Positions 21,434 through 32,214 are shown, numbered from the stretch's first letter. The stretch is 64,000 nucleotides of DNA from Symbiodinium natans (GCA_905221605.1 CAJNDS010002414.1:324710-388709); one strand, 5' to 3'. Translations and numbers: made by a program. The notes: generated from the sequence alone by a model not told the origin.

Positions 21434-22522
21434 ATATACTGTCTACTGGGGATGCGCAGTGCACACTTAACATTAACATGAACGGGCAGGCGGGGGAGAG
21501 GGGTGGACTGGACTGCATCAGAGATAGGGTTGGGCATTCGCAGGATTGGAGGGGTACCCCCCCCTTGTGGTTCATGGGTTTGGGGTTTTAAGGGTTTAGG
21601 GTTAGGCTGTAGGGTTCAGGATTTTCACGTTGGTCCATTGGTTCACTGTGGGGTTAGAGTTTGATTAGGGTTCAAGGTTTGGGGTACTGATAGGTTTACG
21701 GTTTCCCCTCTCCCCCCTGTGGTTCGTGCTGGGTTTACGGTTGAGGGTTCAGGGTAGAAGCAGCAAAGGTTTCGGGGTTACCCTTCTCCCTCCCGTCATT
21801 GGTGGGTTTAAGTTTTTGGGCTTAGGGTTCATGGTTTGGGGTTTAGGCTGAGGCTTTTCTGTCCCCCCCCCCCCCCCCCCCGGGTCCGTGGTGTTTTTAG
21901 GGTAACAGGCAGGATACCATTTGGGGGGGGGGGGGGGGGTCGATTACGCGGAACGCGGGCGCATATAGAGGCTTGGGGCTTTGGCCTGGAACGCGGCCGA
22001 GATTCCGAAGAAAAAACTGAGCTTCCTACCACAACCCTAAACATTCGGCTTTTCGGCAAAACTGGCTACAACTAAAGTGATGAGCATGGAAATCGCCTCT
22101 TTTGGCAAGCGAATTGCCGGGTTTTTGAAACTTCCAGCCCATGGCGGCTAGTGGCAGCGATGGCAATCACCCTTTGATGTTGCCCAGCAAGCCTTTCTGC
22201 ACGGCCCGGAGTAACATGAAAGAGCAAAGCCCTCAAGGGGTTAGGGGTTTTGGGTTTAGGGGGGTTTTGGGTTTGGCGGTTTAGGGGGGTTTGGGGTTTG
22301 GGGGGGGGCTTAGGGTTGAGGGCTTCTAAGAGTCTCGGGGTGTGGGGTTCGCGCGGGTTTAGGGCGGAAAGCTTCACTTTGTGTGATATCCGCCGCAGAC
22401 CAGCATCACGGATGGCGCTGCTGCAGGATGGCGTAACTTTGGGCTCCACCGACCGCAACCGACAGGCCCTTGTAGGTGTCCTCAGCCGTGCACGGCAGCA
22501 TAGCTTTGGCTTGCATCAGATG
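21434..22522. other. Degenerate G-rich repeats; no confident gene
   Basis: Contains degenerate TTTAGGG-like units (about 21590-21850 and 22235-22360), a poly-C run and a poly-G run facing each other (21863-21880 and 21923-21938), and a protein-like minus-strand stretch at about 22110-22220 (HVTPGRAERLAGQHQRVIAI). Nothing assignable. Confidence 0.35.
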
Positions 22523-22640
22523 TTGCTAGCTTGGGATGCTCCCCCTTATGCTAACAGTCCTTAGTGGGGTTTCTCATAGGGGGTACTATCATCCCTATTC
22601 AGGACTGGTAGTAAAAAGAGGGAACATCCCAATTGCTAGC
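22523..22640. mobile_element. 102-bp MITE/introner-like element with 8-bp target duplication
   Basis: The element at 22531-22632 begins TTGGGATGCTCCCCC and ends GAGGGAACATCCCAA. The arms (22533-22560 and 22602-22630) are inverted repeats of about 28 bp with a few mismatches. It is flanked directly on both sides by TTGCTAGC (22523-22530 and 22633-22640), a perfect 8-bp direct repeat. It is too short to code, so it would need a transposase or retro-machinery supplied elsewhere. Confidence 0.78.
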
Positions 22641-23857
22641 TATGCCAACTCGGTCACGGGCGAATGGCACGTCATCCACGGCCTGTGGCTTGACAAAGGT
22701 GTCATCGGTTTCGTCGCCGATGGCCTGCTTCTGCCGGTTGTACCTTATCCCGAAGGGAGCTACTGTGCATGGCAAAAGAATACCAAGCTTGCCAGAACTT
22801 CAGTCTAGAATTGAAACTGGTGGTAGCAGAAGCTTACAGCAAGCCTGGGCCTAAGAATCTTTGAATGAAAAAAGCCCGTGAGAAGCCACGGCGCCCCCAG
22901 CCACGCAGGGTGCCATCCTTTGCAACTCTCACGGCCGCGAGCTTTGCAACTGCGACTCGTGGGCCAGCACGAGCCCACTCTGCAAACCTATCTGAGTGCA
23001 GCACGTAGCACACAAGGAGTCCATGCGCCTGCAAGCAAACAACCTAGTCACGGTCCGTTGAAGGTGAAGTATCCTCCGGCCTCACCAACCGAAGCCTCTG
23101 TCACAACTTCAGTCATGACCTCCCAACGCCGCACGGGCACTTTGCATAAGAAAGCTGCACATAACCCCTTTGAACCCTCGATTCTGGCGATGGTTGGTTC
23201 TGCTGACACAAAGAACGTTGAGGACTTGAAGGTCCGTTCCGGCCTCGACACCCGTGGTGCTCACCATGTCCATGACACCAGCCTACAGGCAGAAAGGAGC
23301 CCCAAACCCTAAACCCCCTAAACCCTAAACCCTAAACCCGGGAAAGGTGAAGGCCTCTGGCTGAGGACCTCAGCAAAACGGATCAGGAAAAAGGAACGCT
23401 TGAGTCTTATGCAACCTGTAGACCTGCGTGAGACTGCAAGATGTGAAGGGGGCGGGCCACCACCCTTGTAGCCACCACCACGCATCTCAGGAGCAACTCC
23501 ATCGCCTTCTTCTCCAGCCTCGTTTGGACACTTCCCTGGGCCCAGGAAGGGCCCCAGACGTGTCCGGCAAACGACTGCCAATGCAATCATCCCCAACCTT
23601 TTGTCTGCACAGCAATCCAGCTTCCTTCAACTCACGGGCACCTTATGACGTGTGCGCTTTCTGCGGTGCCGAACTTTGCGCTTGCCCCTTCTTTGCGGAG
23701 GCCAGCTTGAGCTGAACACTTTAGAGTCAGCAGTGTGAAACGGTTTTGCAGGAGCTGGTTCAGAGATGCTCACAGCTTCTTAATGCTTCTTATGCTTCTT
23801 GCATTGTTCGACGTACCTGATGCCGGGCGGGCCCTGATCTCGCAGCACCGAGCTGAG
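22641..23857 (-). other. Several unrecognised minus-strand exons
   Basis: Protein-like open stretches lie at about 22641-22770 (RYNRQKQAIGDETDDTFVKP), 22870-22960 (VAVAKLAAVRVAKDGTLRGW), 23048-23251 (RPERTFKSSTFFVSAEPTIA, then VRRWEVMTEVVTEASVGEAG) and 23340-23590. They may belong to one gene together with the domain at 23858-24135, but splice joins were not established and no catalytic motif was seen. A short CCCTAAA stretch (23303-23340) lies among them. Confidence 0.35.
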
Positions 23858-24135
23858 CTACTTCTTGAGCCAGATCTCGCCGTTGCTCCAAGTGATGGAG
23901 TGCTGTGCTTCCAGGCAAATGCTACCGACAAAGGTTTGTCCATCCCGGGAAGTGAGAAACAACTTGTCAGACAAGTTGTCCTTCAGTTGGAACACCGTCG
24001 CTCGAGGCAGCCAGCTGGTCTTTACCTCCAGATATGTGCCAGACACCACGGCCACGTAAGCTTCGTCATCCTTCCGAAACCAGGTCCCCTGCAGCTGCTC
24101 CAGGACACTCTGCGGGACACTCTGCGCGGGCGCTG
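23858..24135 (-). CDS. Beta-rich domain of dinoflagellate type (WSNGEIWLKK)
   Basis: One exon-like stretch of about 90 codons: SVLEQLQGTWFRKDDEAYVA, then SGTYLEVKTSWLPRAT, DKLFLTSRDGQTFVGSICLE and ITWSNGEIWLKK before a stop. The pattern (L-x-G-x-W at the start, alternating strands, I-T-W-S-x-G-E/D-x-W at the end) is one I associate from general knowledge with predicted dinoflagellate proteins, where it often occurs repeated. Its function is not known to me. The block is compact and lipocalin-like in rhythm, but that is only an impression. Confidence 0.55.
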
Positions 24136-24259
24136 CTTCCTCTCTGAAAGCCTTCTTCCTACTGGGCGTCAAGCATGTGATCATCTCAACTGGCTGCGCA
24201 TGCTCGTCGCATGGGTCGCACCGTGATGCACATAGCCCAAAAAGGCCATGCCAGACCAT

Positions 24260-24965
24260 GAGCCGTTTTTTACCCTGGCCCTAGCCACAAATAAGCTCTC
24301 CCAGAAATATCAAGTTGTGCGGTAGATATGCACTTGCATGCGGGCAATAAACATGGTCACTGATCGAGAGCGCCTATGGCTGGAGCTTGTCTGGCTGCGA
24401 AGCGACGATGCAGGCAAGCAGTGCAAATCGTGCCAGGAAGAGCAGACGTCATCAAAGTCAACAAGTGTTAGATGACGTTGGCGCAACACCAAGCATCAAG
24501 TTGCGTCGCACCGTGCCTGCTGCATGTCGGCAACGCTCGGGCCCTCCAGGTCGGGAAGTCATGGGAAGTCGTCATCATACTCAAGAGGCGCATATGCGAG
24601 GCAATCCACAAGACATCTTCTGCACCTCTGCTCGAATGCCGCCGCAGATGATGGGACGAGCACTTTCAGTGATGTAAGCCTGGCGCTTGGACATTCCATC
24701 AACCCAACAGGAACCAAACAGCTTGGGGCGGTTGGGGGGGAGGGGGGAGAAAGAGAGCTGAGGTTCTGGCTGTACATTGCCAGCCGGCGCGCACTTTCGA
24801 CACCGGATCACCGAGTGGCACCTCGACCTTCCGTCGAATAAGATGTTCCAATCACTTCCCAGGCAGTCTCTGGCTCTTTCTGGGGCCCTCCTCCCCAACC
24901 CCAGTAGATGAGGTGACAAGGGATGAGCACAAATTGGGCAGAGAGAGATTCTGTCAACCTTTCTG

Positions 24966-24999
<34 letters not shown>

Positions 25000-25977
25000 T
25001 TCTCGCTTTCTCCCCCAGGTGTGCCGGCCGGTTCTGGGAAGCACTGCCGCATGGCATGTCCCAGCCTTGCAGCTGTTACGAGAGGTCACTGTCTTACAGA
25101 GTGGGCGCTCCGAGCTATGTACCTTCTAAGATCATGCTTAATGTTGTCATTCTCATCATTCTTATCATTCTTATCCTTCTAACTGTTCTCTTCTTGTTTC
25201 TGATGCTTTCTTATTCGTATTATTCTTATTACTCTGAGGATTCTTAATTCTTATTCCTCCAACTATTCTTATGATTTTCTAGTCACGTTTAGTTTCCAGA
25301 TTATTCTCATGATCCGTATTCTCTTTTTTCATACACAAGAGCGTCAAGCGAGAGAGAGAGAGAGAGAAAAAAAAAAAAAGAATAAAAAGAAAGAACGACA
25401 GAGACTTCTCCGTGCTTGCTCTCAGCTGACGGCTGGCCGTTCGTGTTGGAGCCCCATCCTCAGTGCCGAGACGAGCGCTTCTGAAAACGGGGAAGTCCCG
25501 CTGTAGTGTGATCGAGCCCCCCCCACAAGTACCCCACAAGTACCCAGCGTACCATGTTCTCGCGGGGATTTTATAAGTGCTCGCCCTCTGTTTTAGCACT
25601 TTCGAATCTGGAAGTTCCAAGTCTTTTCGCATTCTAAAGGTCGCGGTTCAGAATTCTCAAGGCCCACATCTCCAAGTTCCAAAGTCCACAAAACTTCAGC
25701 CCCGAAATCCAAAGTTCCAAAAGTTTTCTGCCCAGACCTCCCAAATATCAAACTAAAAAAGGACGTTTTGGAAAACAATTGGGTGCAGAACTATTGAAAC
25801 CCTCAAGAGCTTTACGAGTGTCTATCCTGTCGGTGGTAAATGCTTCAAGACTACGATCGGCCGGCCCCCGTCAGTAGGCGACTGGCCAAAAATTCGGCAG
25901 CTCTTGGTGATGGCGACGGTGTGACCACCACCACCTCGGTGCAGTTTCCATGTGGCCATCTCAGATTGGAACGAGGC
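24260..25977. other. Scattered candidate exons and simple sequence
   Basis: A minus-strand stretch at 24581-24730 (SCWVDGMSKRQAYITESARP, then GIRAEVQKMSCGLPRICAS) and a short one at 24310-24490 (RHLTLVDFDDVCSSWHDLHC) look coding but are unrecognised. A CT tract lies at 24965-25010 and a GA/A-rich tract at 25347-25385. 25560-25770 is unique, T/C-rich and without motifs. Confidence 0.35.
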
Positions 25978-26286
25978 CCCTAAACTCTAAACCCTAAACC
26001 CTAAACCCTAAACCCTAAACCCTAAACCCTAAACCCTAAACCCTAAACCCTACCAAGGCGCGGGCATGCAAAATCTATGACCTCTTCACTGTCCAAGAGG
26101 CCCTTGACCTGCCAAGATCTACGTCCAGGCAGAAGAAATGTCAAGACCCTACACCCTACCTGAGGGTTTAGGGTTTAGGGCTTAGGGTTTCGGGTTTAGG
26201 GTTTCGAGTTTAGGGTTTAGGGTTTAGGGTTTAGGGTTTAGGGTTTAGGGTTTAGGGTTTAGGGTTTAGGGTCTAGGGTTTAGGGC
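25978..26286. repeat. Outward-facing telomere-like pair 4
   Basis: CCCTAAA array 25978-26052, a 111-bp spacer, then a TTTAGGG array 26164-26286. Same polarity as the other four pairs. Confidence 0.95.
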
Positions 26287-26599
26287 CCACACCCTAGACC
26301 CGAAAAAACAATCTTTCACCCGCGCCTGGTTCGGCCGCTGCTGACCGACTCTCCCTTCACCATGCAAGCCCCAACCTTGGGGTTTCGAGATTTGGGGTGT
26401 CTCATGTTCTGTTCCTCATCCATCCTCTTACGCTCTCATGGGTTTTTTAGGTATTATAGTACTATTTTTCGTTGTTGGAATTATATTGTGGTTCTTTGCG
26501 TCCTCTTACGCTCTCTCTCTCTTTCTCGCTCTCCTGGTCGGGAGGTCTATTTTCCCCCCTGCGCTGTGCCTGTAGGACCTCTTGTCGGGAGAAAGGTTC

Positions 26600-29282
26600 T
26601 GTGTAGTTCTCTGCTTTGGCTGGGCAGGGCATCTCAGCTCCACACCGAGCTGGCCAAAATCGTTGTAGCCCCACGTGTAGAGCTGACAAGAACTTTCGGG
26701 TTTAGGGGCTTGGGGTTTAGGGTTTAGGGTTTAGGGTTTAGGGTTTTCGGCTTGCAAGCTCATCACGCCACACCAGGCTTTGCCGTCACCAGCAAGGCCT
26801 TACCCTCTTTTGTCAGCGCGCCCATGTGCTGGTCTCCGGCAGAGACGCGAACGATCTTCAATCCCTGCACCGAAACATCCACGAAACGGCCACATCAAAA
26901 GGACATGGGCAGTTCTCTGAATGAGGGTCCCTTGCAAGGGGTCCTTTTAAAGGGTGCCGCCCAAAAAAAGGGTGACCCTCAGTTTGAGAACTAAACACAC
27001 AGGTTTGCAGAACCCGCGCCTTAAGGCCCATCTCTCCCTTGGCTTCGTACCCGTTGCACCTCAAAGAGAACAAGGAGAACTTCGGAGAATCCCCAGATCA
27101 TTCTCTGCATTTTCTCTGCCCAACGACATTTTGGACTGGGATTCGGGCCACGTTTCCGTGAACAGCCTGGGAAAGTTGGATGCCTGCACGTTACTGCCAC
27201 TCTCATGCCCCCTGTGGGCTCGCCTCTTGCTTAGGTGCAGCTCAAGAAATGCTGACGATGCCTGAAATCGTCCCCAGCTCCACACTTCACCGCGCTTGGT
27301 GACGCCGATGGTGTAGTTGCCTGTGCTTCACAGTTCCCCCGGCTAGTGCTGACATACAGCAAGCTAATGGCCTTTCTCATCTGACAACAGGCTGCATGTG
27401 GGCGAACCGCAGTAGTGTATTTCAAGGTCTTGTTCGAAGGTCGGGCACGTGAGTTGTTGACCAGCCTGTCTAGTCTTCCAGGCGGTGGGGCAGGTGTCTC
27501 TCAATGCTCTCAATGCTCTCAATGCTGTCAACGCTGCGACGAAAACACCCCTCCACAGCCCATGGTCAGAGACAAAAAGCAACTAAGGAGAATAGAAGAA
27601 GCATCCATGACTCCCCCTGCCTGTTCTGCCTCAATTCTTGTTGCTGAGACTCTATTTGTACATCTCTTAGTGCATTCTAAAGAGGTGCAGGAAGGACCCG
27701 GGAAGGCAAGTCCTGCTTTTCTCCCGATTCTTGCGGACCGTAGGCACATCAGTGCCCTCTAGCATGGACTGCTCGCCCTCAGTGCGTCTGGGGAGGCTGT
27801 TTGGCCTGGTTTGCTGCTTGCCTTCGGACTTCTGCTTGCCGAGTGTGTAGCATGTCTGGAGGGATGAAGTGCAGAGCAGCAATGCCACAAGGCAGTGTGG
27901 CACACGTCTTCCGTGGAAGCTGACGTCACAGCTGTGGCGGAGACGACGTACCCTGAAAATACATGCAGCCACCCTCACCTCACACCCAAACCCTTTGCCC
28001 CAACCACTGTCTTCTATTCAGAATCGATACTCAACCCCAATCCACAGTCGAAACAGGTCAACCCTGCAGAATACTAAGGGGGGGGGGGGGTTCGAGGCCA
28101 TGCCTGAATAATGTTGCACTGGCCTTCATATTTCCAGGGTCTATGATCACAAGTCTTAAAAAATGTTCTGCGAACTCAGTTTGTTGGGGCCACCCGCTAT
28201 TTTCACAAGCTTCTTTCCGGGAACTATTTTTAAAGTTTTTTCAGGCCTGTGCTTAGGGTGGGTTCCAAGAATCTTCAAGAGCCCCAGGCCGGCGAATCCC
28301 GGAAGCTAAGCTTGGGCGGTTCCCTCTAAAGCCTTGTTGGATTACGAAACGAGGCCACAAACAAATTTCGTCATAGGTAGCCCACGGGCCAGCCGGAGTT
28401 TGGGGGCTCCCGGGGGCATGTCTTTCTTGGGGGACTCAGATTTGATTTGGGGGGGGGGGGGGGGGTGGGCTACCAACTAAAGCCAATGCAACATCCGCGA
28501 AATTTTCCAGAATCCATGTTCTGCAGAACCCAAAGAAGAAACAGCGAGAGACTGCGTGCACGACCAGCCCTTAAACAGATTTTTAAGACAACCGCAGCGC
28601 TGTCGTCTCCTTGGAGGTTTATGGTACTTATTAACTAATTATAACTGTACTTATAAGCCACTTGTAAGTCCCTTAAGTGCCCTATGATGGTTATAAGTAC
28701 AGTTCTAAGTACTGGCTGCCTCCAGCGGCCACCTGCGAGATGTAGGTCTCGTACGGAAGCTCTGTATACCTCTGCTTTCAGTGGTGCTTCTTCTTGCCAT
28801 GAGGCAAAGGAGAGCAGCTCTTTTCCGGGACCTTTAAAGGTGCAAAAAGACTGGCAAACAATAAGTGCTGCACGATGGTAACGCTCTGTTTTCCTGGAAA
28901 GTTTGGTGCAACTTCGGCCGTCGTCTCATGCAGCCTGAGCTAAAGAGAGAGCAACCAGAGATCCGGGCCTCGTCCCCCGTGCCGAGCTGCCCGAAGTCAT
29001 TCTTGCCCCACGCCTTAGAAATGCTACGGAGATGCTACACCTGGCTTCATCGGATGACTTGCTGGCTCTTAGCAGGGAATGAGGGAATGAGGTACCCTAT
29101 ATCCCCTTATATCTACCCCTTAAGGGAATGTGTAGCGTACCTCATTCCCCCATTCTCTGCGAAGAACCAGGAAGATTGCTGGGCGTGCTGGCAAAAATGC
29201 GACCGCCCTCCGTGAGCGCAACCGCATGCTCTTTCCCGACGCTGATCTCGGGAATCGCATGCTGTTGAAGAAACTTCATAAC
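26600..29282 (-). CDS. RCC1-repeat protein, gene B
   Basis: A second beta-propeller protein of the RCC1 family; its partner is unknown. Blades read in order on the minus strand: 29193-29282 (ISVGKEHAVALTEGGRIF), 28946-29013 (AWGKNDFGQLGTGDEA), about 27366-27440 (IHYCGSPTCSLLSDEKG), 27246-27318 (NYTIGVTKRGEVWSWGRF), 26799-26880 (IVRVSAGDQHMGALTKEGK) and about 26600-26682 (LYTWGYNDFGQLGVE). Two junctions can be set by homology. RIF joins AWGK across intron 29014-29192, and EGK joins LYTWG across intron 26683-26798; both introns start with GC and end with AG. The first intron contains a hairpin element, the second telomere-like repeats. The ends of the gene are not defined. 27441-28945 probably holds further introns and repeats. 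Confidence 0.82.
26698..26747. repeat. Telomere-like array inside an RCC1 gene B intron
   Basis: TTTAGGG/TTTAGGGG units (CCCTAAA in the transcript) filling nearly half of the 116-nt intron 26683-26798, only 15 nt from the acceptor AG. Confidence 0.9.
28262..28400 (-). repeat. Inverted dispersed copy of the 48.4-49.0 kb repeat
   Basis: The reverse complement contains CGTGGGCTACCTATGACG, GTGGCCTCGTTTCGTAATCC, AAGGCTTTA, GGGCTTAG-like and TTGAAGATTCTTGGAACCC segments, in the same order as 48811-48960. It lies within or beside the RCC1 gene B span. Confidence 0.75.
28611..28700. repeat. Single relative of the 17.2-kb minisatellite
   Basis: TTGGAGGTTTATGGTACTTA followed by TTAACTAATTATAACTGTACT, matching the left border and first unit at 17208-17250, including the unique TTGGAGGTT leader. 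An inverted copy of part of it follows (GGTTATAAGTACAG). Confidence 0.75.
29072..29160. mobile_element. 89-bp inverted-repeat element inside an RCC1 gene B intron
   Basis: Arms 29072-29095 and 29137-29160 are 24-bp inverted repeats with two mismatches; the inner 13 bp (GGGAATGAGGTAC / GTACCTCATTCCC) are perfect. The element occupies half of the 179-nt intron 29014-29192, as expected for an introner-like insertion. No clear flanking target duplication was found. Confidence 0.72.
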
Positions 29283-30463
29283 ATATGGCAACTTCCGATA
29301 TTCGGGGTACCTTATGGGGTCCTTACTATGAGGGGATCCTGCTATGTGGGGGTCTATATCCGCCGACACCTTAAAACGGGGGAGGGGGGGGGGTCATGGA
29401 GGACCGCGCCTTTGGCAAAACCGCTCAAACCCTCGCCCCCAACCGCACCCCCCCCCCCCCCCCACCCCCCCCCCCACCCCCCCAGCCCCCCACCCCACCC
29501 CCACCACCCCCCCCAACAGCCCCCCCCACACTGACCCACTTGACTTGGCCTTTACCCCCTCCCCACCCGCCCCACCAGGTCAAACCCAAAGCCCTAAACT
29601 ACCCTAAAGAGAAGAGCATTAGACCCACAGAGGCTCAAAACCTGGAGTGAGGGTTCTTGAGGGATTAGGGTTCTGGGTATAGGGTGCGGGGTTTAGGGTT
29701 AGGGGTTTGAGGGTTGAGAGGTTTCGGGCCTCTTGGGTCGGCGGCCTGAGCCGGAGGCTCCTAAATTACGGGTCCGTTATTCTCGTAAACCCCCCGATCA
29801 TGCAAACAAAAAGCGAAGAAAGTCTGCAGGATGCTGGAAAGGAACTTGGCTGATTCTCTTCCGCTCCAGCGTCAGGACCCGTGAGGGCGTGTCGCCTGCC
29901 AGCGTGGGAGCGCCGCGACGCGGCCACACTTGACGGTCCATGGGTAGTTTTAAGTAGGGTTAGAGAAGTACCCTACATTAGTACTACATTAGGGTCTTAC
30001 CAGTTATAACTATAGTTCTTACCTTGCAACCAGACATAACCTACAGTTACCTTACTTCTCACCCCACTTGAAAGCTACCCTGAACCTCCCAAGCACTCAA
30101 GGGCTCCGAGGGGCACCTTTGGGATCGCTCCAAGAGTTGGCTCCCCAGAAGTAGACGGCGTTCTCCTCGTGGCATCGCCATCTCAACCCCCCCTCTCTGT
30201 CTCCCGTCTTCTTGTGATTATTCTTCTTACTCTTATGACTGTTCTTATGATTCTTCTTCTTCTCCTTCTTCCTATTATTCTTCTTCTTCTTCGTACGCCC
30301 CCTCTCTCTGACTCACTTGTACGTCGCTCACTAAAGTACCGTATCCGAACTAGGTGCCGTACCGGTGGCTTCCCTGGAGGTGACCTCTGCAGCCCGCGCT
30401 GCAGCCGCACTGTAGCCCCCGTAGGGTCCCCCCCCCCCCCCCAAGAGCAGGAAAGCGCGTTAC
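29283..30463. repeat. Poly-C, GGGTACC-rich and TTC-rich sequence; no gene
   Basis: GGGTACC/GGGATCC-rich sequence (29300-29360), a poly-C/A tract (29448-29527), degenerate TTTAGGG (29655-29720), a TACC/GGTA-rich tract (29945-30060) and a TTCTTCTTC-rich tract (30205-30300). Frames through these are low-complexity and not genes. Confidence 0.7.
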
Positions 30464-30560
30464 GTGCAAAATCCATCAAGAAAATCACAGGTGCAGGCAA
30501 AACGAGTCGGTAAGGAGCACGCCCATCGACTACGTAGACCAGACCACCATAACCCACGTA
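30464..30560 (-). CDS. Unrecognised hydrophobic exon
   Basis: Reads GYGGLVYVVDGRAPYRLVLP followed by APVIFLMDFARNALS. A glycine/aromatic start and a hydrophobic second half could be a membrane segment or a buried strand-helix unit. Flanking repeats on both sides suggest an isolated exon. No family recognised. Confidence 0.35.
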
Positions 30561-30727
30561 TCCAGCCAGCGAATCCTCAGCAGAGCACAGCGGATGCTGC
30601 TAGTCAGCGCACACCAACCCTCGCCCAGTCAGCACCATATGAAGTAGGGTATATATTTCTTATACCCCCAAAAGGACACCAGGTACATACACTCACCAAA
30701 AGAAAAAGGAACCTTATATACACTCAC

Positions 30728-31066
30728 CCTAAACCCTAAACCATAAACCCTAAACCCTAAACCCTAAACCAATTGCAGTAACATAAACCCTGCTTCATAT
30801 GATGCTGCCCACCTCGTCCGGAATGGCGATCCCGGTCTCGCTTCTCAGATGCACACTGTGAATTGACCTGGGGCTGGGTGCAGCAACTTAGGGTTTAGGG
30901 TTTAGGGTTTAGGGTTTAGGGTTTAGGGTTTAGGGTTTAGGGTTTAGGGTTTAGGGTTTAGGGTTTAGGGTTTAGGGTTTAGGGTCTCGGGTTTAGGGTT
31001 AGGGTTTAGGGTTTCGGGTTTAGGGTTTAGAGTTTAGGGTTTCGGGTTTAGGGTTTAGGGTTTATC
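30728..31066. repeat. Outward-facing telomere-like pair 5
   Basis: CCCTAAA array 30728-30771, a 116-bp spacer, then a TTTAGGG array with a few TTTCGGG variants at 30888-31066. Confidence 0.95.
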
Positions 31067-31206
31067 TCTTAGTTGTCAAAGCCCTACAAGTATCCTTGAT
31101 TTATCCGTGTACTGCAACATGGCACATCATTGCACGTTGATACATTGATGGGCTGTTGGCAGTAGCCAACTCCCTGCCCCTCGACCTGGCCGTTATGCTG
31201 ATGCCC

Positions 31207-32210
31207 TCAAAATCTAGAGCCAAGACATTCCTCTGCTAGGCAAGCTGGTATCTGGGAGCTGCGCAGCATGTCTCTGACTCTGTTGTAGAAGTTGACGAAC
31301 ATCTTCTTGATGGCCACAGAAGGTCCATCCTTACAAGGGTCCCAAGCATGACCAAGGGACCCGCGCCTTGTCCCATCGCACCTCGTAGCCGCCATGCTTG
31401 GGCAATCTGGATTTGATCCAGGCAGGAGGGCCCTTTCGGCCTGCCAAGGAAGCGAGACCTCCCCACCAGCAAGCGTTACGGAAGTGGGCAGCCTTCATAC
31501 TTCATGTAGAGCTTGAAGCGCTTCTCCTCAGAGGAACTTCAGTGCCTCAGCCCTCTCAAGCCCAGCTGGGTGCCGGCCAGGGGTGTCCTTGTGTGGCTGG
31601 ATGAACTTGGGCTTGTGATCTTCTCTTCTGTCTTCTGCCTGCTCGCGGAGCTTCCTGGCTGGGCATGGTAATCGACGGAAAGTGAGGTGAGGACACCACC
31701 AGCTTGTCGGACTGTCCTGTCTGATGACCGCTGCTCAACCACGCTCCGGTAGGTGTCGGCTGTCACACCCTGCAGAGCAAGGGAGAATGCACCAAGTAAC
31801 ACACCATTGGAGGCGTTCTCTTGCAGCATCCCGCCTCGATCTCACAAATTTCCTCTTTATCTTCCCCATGTAGGGGCGGCGCCTGGCCAATTTCTGTCAC
31901 TCAGTCTCACCTTGTTCCGTGACAGTACGTGCACCCTCATTCGCTAGCAGGTTGGGAAACAGATGGCTCGGGGTGGCGAGGGGTTCCCGATGCACACTGC
32001 CTGTCTGCACCTTGAGGCATATTTGAGCTTCTTCTGCACATGCATCAAACTGCTTCATCACAAGTTGCTTGAAAATTCTGCTTAGCCAAGCATGCCAGGA
32101 AGGCATCTGCTGCAGCCATGCCCTGCGTCGGACCTTACCGCGTCGAGCTTTTTGGAGGGAAATTATTCTTGGTGAATCGTTGCTCTGTTGCCGAGGCTGA
32201 AACGAGTTCT
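31207..32210 (-). CDS. Unrecognised multi-exon gene
   Basis: Protein-like minus-strand blocks: about 31930-32130 (SWHAWLSRIFKQLVMKQFDA, then AEEAQICLKVQTGSVHREPL), 31560-31790 (QGVTADTYRSVVEQ, then arginine/serine-rich) and 31207-31395 (SVAIKKMFVNFYNRVRDMLR, then a stop at 31209-31207). The last block is amphipathic and lysine/arginine-rich, plausibly helical. No domain name can be given. The blocks are collinear on one strand and separated by non-coding gaps of 130-160 bp, so a single gene is likely but unproven. Confidence 0.4.
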
Positions 32211-32214
32211 CCCC

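Noticed and set aside
22536-22808. Plus-strand 90-codon frame with a protein-like C-terminal half
   Set aside because: It starts inside the 102-bp inverted-repeat element, and the opposite strand is equally open and agrees in direction with all recognised genes.
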